DNA of 64,000 bases from Sulfopaludibacter sp035551455. GTDB lineage: Bacteria > Acidobacteriota > Terriglobia > Bryobacterales > Bryobacteraceae. Position numbers and translations under genes: made by a program. The notes under the pieces were generated by a model. It saw only the letters and a program-made list of their open reading frames with translations, ran no database searches and was not told the DNA's origin. The stretch is taken from the NCBI GenBank assembly GCA_035551455.1, contig DASZMZ010000319.1, positions 28,456 through 92,455 on the forward strand. The letters run 5' to 3'. Below, piece after piece: positions 43,874-51,203 of this stretch; positions within the stretch are counted from its first letter, which is position 1; each line of letters starts with the position of its first letter.

Positions 43874-44914
43874 TCAAGGCCTCCGGATCAGAACTGCAAT
43901 CCACGGAATTGGAGTTACGAGTATGCCGGCAAGATATGACAGCCAACGGGAATGGCGCCGTTCGATGAGGAGAATGATGGCCGGGCAGAGAATTACGCCA
44001 TCCATCACATAGGCGTGATAGCTGCACAGCAACGATCCAAAGAGCGACACAATCAGACCAGCGGTATAGTTCAACTTGAAGATCGCTACAGAGCAGAGAA
44101 TCAGCGTCAGGAGCATGGCTGGAAATTCCACTCCCGGCGGCATAAGGCCATGAAGGTTAGGCATGTGATAACGGCCGGGATTGATGCCTGGCGTAGTGAG
44201 TACGTGGAAATACTCCGTGGGCCAGTGCCAGCCACCGGCGATAAAACTGAGAATCACAAGCCCGCAGATACCGGCAACTGCCCCTTGCATGACGCGCCAG
44301 CGCCGGTGACGAAATAACAGCAGTGGCAGGAACAGGAACAGGTGGAATTTAGCAATGCACAGGGCGAGCGCCATGCCCGCGGAAAACGGACGATTCTCAC
44401 ACTCCAGGCGCAACCACAAAACCAGCCAGAAAAGCAGCAGCGCTGTATCGGCGCCGTCTGCAAGGCACATGAGCAGCGGCAAGGACCAGCAGATGACAAC
44501 CAGAGCCAATCTCCGTGACCCAGGCCAGAGCCACACGGCGCCGACGATCGTCAACACTTGAAATGCGATCCAAATGGCCTTCGCCACCGCGTAGGGCAAC
44601 TGTGCCAGTGGCCATAGAAAAAGGGCGAAACACGGGATTCTGGTAAAGAGCAAACTGGGGCCGTAGTGGCCGATTGCGGCAAGCTGAACCTTCCAAATCG
44701 CTTGCGGGTCGTACATATGGCCCGTCCCGACCAGACGAGCGCCGGCATAGAGTGCCAGGAAGTCCGTACCGTTGACCTCACCGCGGGCAAGGAACAGACT
44801 GGTCCAGAGTAATGCGCAGCCGAACAGACACAGAAGGAGCACGACGCCCCTCGACAGAACGATGCCTTTGGTTCCGGCGTGAGACGTGCCAGGTTCGTCA
44901 ACGAAGTGGGTCAT
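43874..44914 (-). CDS. GT87-family (DUF2029) polyprenyl-phosphate-dependent mannosyltransferase-like membrane protein
   Basis: The 346-residue protein has about nine hydrophobic helices and the DUF2029/GT87 first-loop signature NGTDFLALYAGARLV followed by MYDP, where the Asp is the proposed catalytic residue of this GT-C group. Family members, such as mycobacterial PimE, transfer mannose from polyprenyl-phosphate on the periplasmic side; the sugar and acceptor here are unknown. It is the last core gene before the integrated element: its ATG at 44914 is 79 bp from the left att site. Confidence 0.82.
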   Translation of the reverse strand: MTHFVDEPGTSHAGTKGIVLSRGVVLLLCLFGCALLWTSLFLARGEVNGTDFLALYAGARLVGTGHMYDPQAIWKVQLAAIGHYGPSLLFTRIPCFALFLWPLAQLPYAVAKAIWIAFQVLTIVGAVWLWPGSRRLALVVICWSLPLLMCLADGADTALLLFWLVLWLRLECENRPFSAGMALALCIAKFHLFLFLPLLLFRHRRWRVMQGAVAGICGLVILSFIAGGWHWPTEYFHVLTTPGINPGRYHMPNLHGLMPPGVEFPAMLLTLILCSVAIFKLNYTAGLIVSLFGSLLCSYHAYVMDGVILCPAIILLIERRHSRWLSYLAGILVTPIPWIAVLIRRP

Positions 44915-44992
44915 TATGCCGTGTCACCGAGCTTGGGCTCGCCGAGTCGTCGACAAACTGGAGACTTCAGCACTCTGCTGGTTGGACAGCGC

Positions 44993-45013
44993 TGGCGGAG
45001 GAAGAGGGATTCG
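44993..45013. repeat. Left attachment site (copy of tRNA-Ser 3' end)
   Basis: The 21 bp equal 51204-51224, reading TGGCGGAGGAAGAGGG then ATTCG. On the minus strand it is the tRNA 3' end (CCA, acceptor strand, part of the T arm). To its right the sequence no longer forms a T stem, so this is a remnant and not a gene. Confidence 0.9.
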
Positions 45014-45252
45014 GACTCTTGTATCGCATTTAGAATCAGGAACTTGCGTGCTTTCAACGCCGCTCATGACCGATTTCACCGCTGATTCCCGACTTCACCG
45101 CCATCGTAACCGTGATCGTAACAGCTTCGGGGAACGGGCGTGATTCATGGGGTCAACGCCTGACGGCAGACCCGGTGGAGATTTGCTCCACACCACACCA
45201 CCCGTTCCGCTACGACAATTGTACCGCTCGACTTCGTTCTCTAAGCCAGCAC
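45014..45252. other. Non-coding left end of the element with paired ATCGTAAC repeats
   Basis: Together with the flank to 44915 this is a 338-bp stretch without a supported gene. Two ATCGTAAC copies (45103-45110 and 45115-45122) lie 90-109 bp inside the left att site. The same motif occurs twice next to the right att site, so they are candidate integrase arm-binding sites. Short open frames here are by-products of the tRNA-derived sequence. Confidence 0.5.
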
Positions 45253-45732
45253 TCATTGAGGACTGTGGGACGAATCATAGTGCTTGACCCACGTCCCTGA
45301 ACTCGCCGCTTCCACGAGGTCTCGAACTGTGATCGGAATTTTCTGGTCCTGCGGCTCACCGAAGAATTTGCCGTAAATCCAGGTGTAGATCGAGCAGAAG
45401 ATGGCAACCAGCACGATCATTGCAGCCCAATACGGAATCCACTTGAACAGATCATGCAGAAGACCACCCGCAACTACGCCGACGCCGATCATGACCATAC
45501 ATCCAAGTGGCGGCACCCCGATGCCTTCAGGCAGAAAATGTTGGTGCCAATGATCGCCAAGGGCACTCAGGTCAACGTGGAAGTGCTCATGGAAGTTTTC
45601 AAAGAACTCGACTGCATCGTCGCCCTCCATCCCGATGTCCTGTGCCAGCCGGGAATCGAGATGCACCTTCTTTGCGTTGATACTCGTTTCGTCAACGATG
45701 AAGTTCACAATCCGTTCTTCGAGTTCGGTCAT
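45253..45732 (-). CDS. DUF1493-type acyl-carrier-protein-like membrane protein (island cargo)
   Basis: The 159-residue protein has an N-terminal four-helix ACP-like module (EERIVNFIVDETSI, LAQDIGMEGDDAVEFFENF, FHVDLSAL) matching my memory of DUF1493. The Ser that would carry phosphopantetheine in real ACPs is replaced: the DSL-type site reads GDDA. Two membrane helices follow (GCMVMIGVGVVAGGLLHDL, WAAMIVLVAIFCSIYTW). The start at 45732 is fixed by the ATGA overlap with the upstream gene. Enterobacterial DUF1493 proteins are of unknown role. It is probably cargo of the element and acts with its coupled partner at the membrane. Confidence 0.7.
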   Translation of the reverse strand: MTELEERIVNFIVDETSINAKKVHLDSRLAQDIGMEGDDAVEFFENFHEHFHVDLSALGDHWHQHFLPEGIGVPPLGCMVMIGVGVVAGGLLHDLFKWIPYWAAMIVLVAIFCSIYTWIYGKFFGEPQDQKIPITVRDLVEAASSGTWVKHYDSSHSPQ

Positions 45733-46562
45733 CGGTTTTCGGATGGTTTCCCGACATGCCATGAATCGGACGAAATGAGGCTTTCGATTTCCGACATTTC
45801 CACGGGAGTGACGGTTTCACGGAGGTACAACTCGTCGTCCTGCCACAGTTCAAACGGGCTTCGTACCACGAACACGAACCCGCCTGAAACGCATCTGACC
45901 GCAAACACCAGCATGTCGTTTTGTGTGGCATCGTAGTCCTGGAATTTACTCACAGAACGCCAGTCGTGTTCTTTCACCTTCTCGAAAAATTCGGTTAAAC
46001 GGTCCTTGTTCCGCTCACTCGCCACGGTGCTTGCGAATCCCGCCCAATCATGTTCGGCCAGAGGCTTTGGACACTGACTGCACTGTCCGGTCAGCCATCG
46101 GTGCATAGTCGTGTCCTCACTGTGAACCTCTTTTTTCTTACCGAACCGCCCAAGTACCGTATAGCGAAGGCAGGGCACGCCGATAATGAGAAGCCCCATC
46201 AGTGCGTTGACCGGACTTGGTTCTGAGCGAGGACCAAAATGCCAGGAGTGGCCGCTGGCGATTTCGTCAATGAGGTAGACAAGGAACGCCAGGAACACAA
46301 GACTCGTCGCCACCCGGCCAGCCCAATGGAATCGTTTCGGGTTGTAGAGGGCGAGGATCATCAACACAGCGAGAACATCGAGGCCACCTATGATCGTGAC
46401 TGATCCGAATGACCATTGGGGATGGAAGAGGGCGGTCAGGACAATGAATAGCAGCAGTACGGGTGTCAATAAGCAGAAGAGAAATCGACTTCCACCAAAC
46501 AGAACATCGGCGGTCTCGACACGAGAACTTCTCTCCGTCACCCCACGTCGATCAACGTCCAC
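45729..46562 (-). CDS. Hypothetical four-helix membrane protein (island cargo)
   Basis: I do not recognise the 277-residue product. Four membrane helices are predicted by eye (residues about 27-48, 54-73, 81-103 and 120-140). They are followed by a soluble C-terminal domain with CSQCP, DWAGFASTV, DMLVFAVRCVSGGFVFVVRSP and a C-terminal acidic helix. It starts with GTG at 46562, only 4 bp after the stop of the serine recombinase upstream, and overlaps the DUF1493 gene by 4 bp; the three are likely one transcript. Coupled to an ACP-like protein, a membrane-modification or defence role is conceivable but unsupported. Confidence 0.6.
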   Translation of the reverse strand: MDVDRRGVTERSSRVETADVLFGGSRFLFCLLTPVLLLFIVLTALFHPQWSFGSVTIIGGLDVLAVLMILALYNPKRFHWAGRVATSLVFLAFLVYLIDEIASGHSWHFGPRSEPSPVNALMGLLIIGVPCLRYTVLGRFGKKKEVHSEDTTMHRWLTGQCSQCPKPLAEHDWAGFASTVASERNKDRLTEFFEKVKEHDWRSVSKFQDYDATQNDMLVFAVRCVSGGFVFVVRSPFELWQDDELYLRETVTPVEMSEIESLISSDSWHVGKPSENR

Positions 46563-46566
46563 GACT

Positions 46567-47160
46567 TCAGTTTAATGCTTTTAAGGCCCGTTGTACGCTC
46601 ATTGTGCTGCAACCAGTTTTTGACGCTATGTCCCGAAGACTGTAGCCTTGCTCCCGGAGCTTCGCCATCCGACGACGATCCACGACGACACGAGGACGGC
46701 CAAGCACCTTCCCTTGCGAACGTGCTCGATCCAGGCCACTGCGGACACGGTTCGATATGCGCTCGGCCTCGAACTTGGCAACAGTCGCCAGAATGCCGAT
46801 GATGGCATCGGAAAATGCCCCAAGCGAGTCGATCCACTGTTCCTGTAGGCTCCGATACTTCACACCGTACTGCGAAAGCTGGTTGAGCAACAACAACGTG
46901 GGCAACACTCCCTGCCGACTCAGACGATCCAGCGACCAAAACAGAAGCACGTCGTATTGGCGTTTCCTTCCGGCTTCGAGAGCATTCTGCAATTGAGGCC
47001 GCTCTGCCTTTCGCCCGGACACTTGATCGTGAAACTCCGCAACAACTGTCCATCCCATGCGCCCGGCGTAGGCATGAAGTTCTCTGGTCTGGTTGGTCAA
47101 CTCCTGTCTGCCGTCGTCGGTGCTCGTGCGTGCGTAGATGGCAACCTTCACAATTTTCAT
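46567..47160 (-). CDS. Serine recombinase (resolvase/invertase family)
   Basis: The 197-residue protein has the resolvase catalytic domain: IYARTSTDDG with Arg11 and nucleophile Ser13, VSGRKAERPQL, LLFWSLDRLSRQG, and the E-helix region IGILATVAKFEAERISNRVRSGL (seen as ATVAKFEAERI). A C-terminal helix-turn-helix follows (YSLRDIASKTGCSTMSVQRAL). It could invert, resolve or excise DNA within or beyond the element. It is divergent from the Rep-like gene and heads the transcript with the two cargo genes. It duplicates the recombination capacity of the tyrosine integrase. Confidence 0.9.
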   Translation of the reverse strand: MKIVKVAIYARTSTDDGRQELTNQTRELHAYAGRMGWTVVAEFHDQVSGRKAERPQLQNALEAGRKRQYDVLLFWSLDRLSRQGVLPTLLLLNQLSQYGVKYRSLQEQWIDSLGAFSDAIIGILATVAKFEAERISNRVRSGLDRARSQGKVLGRPRVVVDRRRMAKLREQGYSLRDIASKTGCSTMSVQRALKALN

Positions 47161-47300
47161 TGTACCACAAACATCTGTTTCTGGTACACAGAAATAGCAG
47201 GGAAATCTCCTTTCCTTCCAACTCCGATCAAGGACGATGGCGACGACGTTTTTGGTACGGGAATGCCAGTGGACGGGTCAAGCAACAAAAAATTGTAAAT

Positions 47301-47900
47301 ATGTTCGGCCCAAAAGATATGCCGAACACAGAAACCAACCGCTTACGCATCCGGGCAGTGCCGCTGACCGTGGATGCGCTCATGAAGCGTCCGATGGCCG
47401 ACATCACCAACTACGAAGCCGATGTCCTACCCCTGCTCCAGAAGTGGGATGAGTACCGACAGGGCTTCCAACAGATCATCCAGGGAGTGCCCGGAAACAT
47501 TTATGCCGTGGCGAATTTCAACTTGCCGTCGCTCGAACCGGAATGGTGTCGGCAGCGGATCAACTTCTTCGACATGAAGGTCGCCCGATTTCTTCTCGGG
47601 AAGCGATGGAGCAAGAGGCCGGATTCGGAGCGGCCCCGGTGGATCGCCGTGCCGGAACATGCGAAGTTTCTTCACTACAACATGCTATTTGACGTGCCGA
47701 TCATGCACCAGGAAGCCTTCTTCGTCCACGCATCTGAGATTTGGCGTCAAGTGATCCCTTCCGGCCAGTTCGATGTTCAGGTTATCGGAGACGGTGCCGG
47801 GGAAGCCGCCGCCGTTCGGATGTACAGCGCAAAAACATTCCATCCCCGGTGGACTATCGACAACATCATCACGAGTACGGAACTCAGGAGGAATGCGTAG
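47301..47900 (+). CDS. Rep-like protein, possible divergent HUH endonuclease
   Basis: The 199-residue product is not clearly assignable. Its C-terminal half has the layout of small rolling-circle replication initiators: a beta strand ending FLHYNMLFDVP, where the usual HUH would be HYN, a later EIWRQV helix, an acidic DVQVIGD strand and then RMYSAKTF, whose Tyr-x-x-Lys resembles the nicking motif. This is inference from motif order. ATG at 47301 or 47319 may be used; neither has a good ribosome site. An exact inverted repeat spans the start. If correct, the element replicates by nicking at some stage. Confidence 0.5.
   Translation: MFGPKDMPNTETNRLRIRAVPLTVDALMKRPMADITNYEADVLPLLQKWDEYRQGFQQIIQGVPGNIYAVANFNLPSLEPEWCRQRINFFDMKVARFLLGKRWSKRPDSERPRWIAVPEHAKFLHYNMLFDVPIMHQEAFFVHASEIWRQVIPSGQFDVQVIGDGAGEAAAVRMYSAKTFHPRWTIDNIITSTELRRNA
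47303..47327. promoter_or_regulatory. Inverted repeat at the start of the Rep-like gene
   Basis: GTTCGGC (47303-47309) and GCCGAAC (47321-47327) are exact reverse complements with an 11-bp spacer. Rolling-circle origins often have a hairpin next to or within rep, and it could equally be an operator. Coding overlap makes chance occurrence possible. Confidence 0.35.
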
Positions 47901-48038
47901 AAGACGAAGCCAGCGGCTCCGGTGCCGTACTGAGTAGCAATCGCTTGTAGGGAGACCCCGGAGCCATTTAGATCCGACCAACGGCAGCAAAACACTCGCC
48001 GTATTACTAGAACTTTACCCAAATCAAGAGGAACCAGA

Positions 48039-48239
48039 ATGAACTTTATCGAATGGACTAAAGAACAGCAATCTAAGAACCAGATTTCATCGAATCCAAA
48101 GACGATGAAGACCAGACAAGACCGTGACAGGCTCACCAGGATGGAAGCGATGCTTGATGAGCTTCTATTGCTGAAGCAGGTCATCGTGGAAGCTAGAACG
48201 GCCCAACATTCGGAGACCAGCAATGCCAACCAGAACTGA
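48039..48239 (+). CDS. Small hypothetical protein, coiled-coil-like (island)
   Basis: A 66-residue charged protein (FIEWTKEQQSKN, RDRLTRMEAMLDELLLLKQVI) with a helical C-terminal half suited to a coiled coil. The ATG at 48039 has AAGAGGAA about 6 nt upstream. It is the first of four small genes joined by overlaps and begins 138 bp after the Rep-like stop. No homology is recognised. A structural or DNA-binding accessory function of the element is plausible. Confidence 0.6.
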   Translation: MNFIEWTKEQQSKNQISSNPKTMKTRQDRDRLTRMEAMLDELLLLKQVIVEARTAQHSETSNANQN

Positions 48240-48441
48240 TCTTGACCATGCCCTGCAACTTCGTCTCTCGAAGAGCACAGTTACCGATATTGACGAAGTG
48301 ATCGCAATCGTTCCGCAGCTTTGCGGCTTCAACCGCTGCCGCTTCATTCGAGCCGCAGTGCGGTATACGCTGGCTTCGCTGGCGGAAGACGGATACCCGA
48401 AGAACGGACGTGGTGTGGAAACACAGGAGAACGAACAATGA
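48223..48441 (+). CDS. Small probable ribbon-helix-helix protein (island)
   Basis: This 72-residue protein reads like a RHH repressor: a beta strand (LQLRLSKS), a helix (TVTDIDEVIAI), then the second-helix pattern NRCRFIRAAVRYTLASL. It overlaps the preceding gene by 17 bp and the next by 4 bp (ATGA). Such proteins commonly regulate copy number, transfer or excision of mobile elements. Confidence 0.6.
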   Translation: MPTRTDLDHALQLRLSKSTVTDIDEVIAIVPQLCGFNRCRFIRAAVRYTLASLAEDGYPKNGRGVETQENEQ

Positions 48442-48647
48442 AAAGAAGAAGCATTTCGACAACCGAACAAAACGATGAACATTTTAAACGCCTTTGCGAC
48501 GAGCTAGGCGAAGACACCATCAAGAAGTTGCACAGGGCGTTCACGTTGACCGCCGCCGCCGTATATCGCCGTGCGGAGCAACATGCACAGGCGCAGCTAC
48601 GTAAGCAACAGACGAAGCGTCAGAAATCGCTGGAGAATCCACTATGA
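48438..48647 (+). CDS. Small hypothetical basic protein (island)
   Basis: The 69-residue protein (KRRSISTTEQNDEHFKRL, LHRAFTLTAAAVYRRAEQ) is rich in Arg, Lys and Gln and almost entirely helical, so DNA binding is possible. Its ATG overlaps the upstream stop and its own stop overlaps the next ATG (both ATGA), which fixes the start well. No family is recognised. Confidence 0.6.
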   Translation: MKRRSISTTEQNDEHFKRLCDELGEDTIKKLHRAFTLTAAAVYRRAEQHAQAQLRKQQTKRQKSLENPL

Positions 48648-48991
48648 CGATTAGGAAAGATCCCTCGATGCTGCTTCGGCTTCGTGCGGAGATGATACGC
48701 AACTCGCTACCGGACTTATGCCGACAAGAAAACAGAACCATGACATCCGCTTTGCGAGTTGCCAGCCATCTCGCAGACGACGAAGACCTGAAAGGACAGC
48801 CGCAGAAGAAATACCCTCAAGCGATTCAAGAAGCCATGAAATATCATCGGCTTCTTCGCCAAGCAGAAGAACCGGACTATCCTGAGACCGCCAGACGCCG
48901 ATATATTGAGCAAAACGAGCGATTCGAGAAGTTCATGGCAGACTTCAAGAGGAAGGCGACGAAGAGCGATGACGACGGGCGGACTGTATAG
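48644..48991 (+). CDS. Hypothetical 115-residue protein (island)
   Basis: The protein is charged and helical (SMLLRLRAEMIRNSLPDL, RRRYIEQNERFEKFMADF) with no membrane segment, cysteine cluster or catalytic motif. It closes the coupled four-gene set; the ATGA overlap with the upstream gene fixes its start at 48644. No family is recognised. In such elements this position is often a relaxosome or partition accessory, which is only a guess. Confidence 0.55.
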   Translation: MTIRKDPSMLLRLRAEMIRNSLPDLCRQENRTMTSALRVASHLADDEDLKGQPQKKYPQAIQEAMKYHRLLRQAEEPDYPETARRRYIEQNERFEKFMADFKRKATKSDDDGRTV

Positions 48992-49376
48992 CTGCGATGT
49001 TGACGACGGCTGCTGTATGTACCCGAAAGTCGGTACGCTACGACTTTCGTGGGAATGCGGATTTCCGTCTTCGGTGAGGGATGGACAGATTGCAGATCAG
49101 CAGCAGATCCGAGACCGCACTGCGCCCTGTCCAAGTTTCAAACAGTGATTCCAGCGTAAGGAATCCCTTTTTCAAGGTCTATAAGACCCCACCCCTGTGT
49201 TTCGCAGGAGGCGGAAGCGGCTCAATCCGGCCAAACTTGACGTAATAGGATCTCATGGTGAAATAGTAAGTAGGGGTTTTCAGAAGTAATTCGGAATCCC
49301 CTATAAACCACATCAGGAAAAGACCTCTGTATGAGCCGCATCAACCCATTTGTTCGTCACTGGTCAGTCAGAAGCA
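48992..49376. other. Non-coding stretch inside the element
   Basis: The 385 bp hold no supported gene. TAGGGG (49271-49276) and CCCCTA (49298-49303) form an inverted repeat, and TTGACG occurs at 49238-49243 without a convincing -10. The region precedes the excisionase-like gene, so it is likely to contain its promoter and operator. Confidence 0.45.
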
Positions 49377-49664
49377 ATGAGAAAGAGGATTCGAGAGAAG
49401 CTGGCACGTATGGGCGTTGCATTCAGCGGCCCGTCACCAGCAGTGACGATAGGTGTTGATCCAGGTTTCGTAGATTTGTGCGTTGTCCAGATCATCGAAC
49501 GCAACAGTTTCACGGTGAAGCAGTTGGCCGACATGCTCGATGTGTCGGAAGATTGGGTTCTCGACAACTTTCGTGATGTCGCCGGAATGTTCCGCCACGG
49601 AAAGATCATTCGGTATCCCTACGAGGCAGTAAAGGCCAAGATTCGCTCCATGTTGAAGCTGTAG
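49377..49664 (+). CDS. Excisionase-like helix-turn-helix protein
   Basis: The 95-residue protein has a basic N-terminus and a C-terminal MerR/Xis-like winged HTH: SFTVKQLADMLDVSEDWVLDNF, then GKIIRYPYEAVKAKI, here in short pieces TVKQLADMLDV and KIIRYPYEAV. That layout is typical of small recombination directionality factors and helix_turn_helix_17 proteins. It is convergent with the integrase, 56 bp apart, a common xis-int arrangement. The ATG at 49377 is chosen over an upstream TTG. Confidence 0.65.
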   Translation: MRKRIREKLARMGVAFSGPSPAVTIGVDPGFVDLCVVQIIERNSFTVKQLADMLDVSEDWVLDNFRDVAGMFRHGKIIRYPYEAVKAKIRSMLKL

Positions 49665-49679
49665 CGAATCCAGACGGCA

Positions 49680-49714
49680 CGATCCCGGCTCCGGTTTTGC
49701 TGATGCCGGGATCG
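49680..49714. terminator. Hairpin between excisionase-like gene and integrase
   Basis: CGATCCCGGC (49680-49689) and GCCGGGATCG (49705-49714) are exact reverse complements with a 15-bp loop between the convergent stops at 49664 and 49721. It is suited to a bidirectional terminator although no long U-run follows. Confidence 0.6.
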
Positions 49715-49720
49715 CCGCCA

Positions 49721-51139
49721 TCAGCCAACCTTCCGCATTTTTACGACTTTCGCTACCTTGGGTGGCTTCGGCCTGTCGGTTTTCCCTTCGAGGGTTGCCA
49801 ATGCTTCGTGGTAGACGGCATAGGACCGCTTGTTCAAGTCGGCGTTCGCATGGCCGTAATGCTTCTCGGTGATGCGGACGCTGGAATGCCCAAGCCATCG
49901 AGACACGTCTTCAATTCGGGCCTTGCCGGAAGCCAGCATTGTGATTGCAAAGAAGTGCCGAAACGTATGCGGCGTCGAGTGATGTTTGAATGGCTTGAAC
50001 GGCTCCTCCTGCGCTCGAACCAGGACACGAGTGATGTCGTCGCTCCATGCCTTCGCATTGCCTTCCACGTCGCTTTGGCCCGTCCAGAACCAGAACTTCG
50101 TGCCGTAGGTGATCGTCCGGTTGTTCGTGTGGTAGACGAACGGTTCCGGCAACTCGCCTCGAAGCCGCAAGCCTCGAAGCAGATCAACGAGCTTGCCGGG
50201 CACCGGAATCTTGACCTCCTGTCCAGTCTTGATCTGCGTCAGTTCCATGAAGTGCATCGTCTCACCGTGGTCACCAACTTCGGAAACGATGTTGTCCGGG
50301 CCGAACATCGACACATCGCTGATTCGCTGCCCGGTGTACCGCAAGCAGAGTGCAAAGGCGTGTTGCATTTTCGCCTTCGGCGTGTTCGTTCTTCCGTACT
50401 CGTCCTTCCAGGTTTCCAAGGTCTTTACGATGTTGCCGTACTCGGCCAAGGTCCAGGCGACCTTCTTTTTCACGTCCACCTTGCCCATCTTGATGTGCGG
50501 AGGGAGAGCGTAGTTAACCTTGATCCAGCCGTTCGACTGGCAACAACGAAGAAAGCTGCGGAAGCGTTCGAGTTCCGCACGCTTCGTGTTCGGGGCCAGC
50601 GGCTTGTTCGGATCTGCCGGGACGTTCTTCTTGCCTCTGGTTGGCTGAAGATTGCGCCAGGACATGAAGAACTGCTTCACGGTGATTGGATCATCGAACT
50701 CCTTGATGAACCGGATTCCACGAGCGGTGCAGTACGGCTTCATCCGGCCTTCCAGCAGAACATCGTACTTGTCGTCGGTGCTGTTGCCCTTGGTGTTCGT
50801 CGCACGTCCGAAGTCCAGGAAGAACCGAATTGCATCGTCAATAGTGACGCTGTTCGCATTCACGTTCTTCAGCGGATCGTCCGGTGCCGTGGACTGGCCC
50901 CAACTCAGCCAGAGGTCTCGGCATCGGTGTGCCTCGTTCCAGTCCTTCGTGCCAGTCGAGCGGTGAAGAATCCGGCCATCTTCGTTCTTCAACTTGCCGG
51001 AAGCGACGATGGGACAAGTGCAGTCAGGGCGGCTCGGATCGTGGCGGTCAGATTCGGGATCGTGAATTCTGTCGTCGGTGGGATATGCGTGGAGACACAG
51101 CGCAGTGTGCCTCCGGTAAAGCGTCAGGCGTTGTTCCAT
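49721..51139 (-). CDS. Tyrosine recombinase/integrase of the tRNA-Ser element
   Basis: The 472-residue integrase has an N-terminal arm-binding/zinc-like part (CTCPIVASG), a SAM-like core-binding domain and the C-terminal catalytic domain. Catalytic residues are Arg272 (RYTGQR), His391 and Arg394 (HTFRH), the LGHSS His and Tyr428 (EKHYGHA). It would catalyse insertion into and excision from the tRNA 3' end. It lies on the same strand as the tRNA with its start 65 bp from the right att site, and ATCGTAAC repeats lie in that gap. It seems intact, so the element may still be mobile. Confidence 0.95.
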   Translation of the reverse strand: MEQRLTLYRRHTALCLHAYPTDDRIHDPESDRHDPSRPDCTCPIVASGKLKNEDGRILHRSTGTKDWNEAHRCRDLWLSWGQSTAPDDPLKNVNANSVTIDDAIRFFLDFGRATNTKGNSTDDKYDVLLEGRMKPYCTARGIRFIKEFDDPITVKQFFMSWRNLQPTRGKKNVPADPNKPLAPNTKRAELERFRSFLRCCQSNGWIKVNYALPPHIKMGKVDVKKKVAWTLAEYGNIVKTLETWKDEYGRTNTPKAKMQHAFALCLRYTGQRISDVSMFGPDNIVSEVGDHGETMHFMELTQIKTGQEVKIPVPGKLVDLLRGLRLRGELPEPFVYHTNNRTITYGTKFWFWTGQSDVEGNAKAWSDDITRVLVRAQEEPFKPFKHHSTPHTFRHFFAITMLASGKARIEDVSRWLGHSSVRITEKHYGHANADLNKRSYAVYHEALATLEGKTDRPKPPKVAKVVKMRKVG

Positions 51140-51145
51140 GTGGGC

Positions 51146-51163
51146 ATCGTAACACGTCGTAAC
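51146..51163. promoter_or_regulatory. Paired CGTAAC repeats beside the right att site
   Basis: ATCGTAAC (51146-51153) and GTCGTAAC (51156-51163) lie between the integrase start and the right att site, in the same orientation as two ATCGTAAC copies near the left att site. Direct repeats flanking a core site are the usual form of integrase arm-type sites. Confidence 0.5.
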
Positions 51164-51203
51164 AATCTGTCAAGACGCCCACAATGGAATCAATCAGTTA
51201 TCG

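Noticed and set aside
44993..45080. A second tRNA gene at the left att site
   Set aside because: Beyond the 21-bp core the T stem does not pair and no anticodon arm follows, so it is only an att remnant.
44986..45143. Small frames reading GGGRGIRTLV next to the left att site
   Set aside because: This familiar peptide arises from tRNA-derived att sequence and is not a gene.
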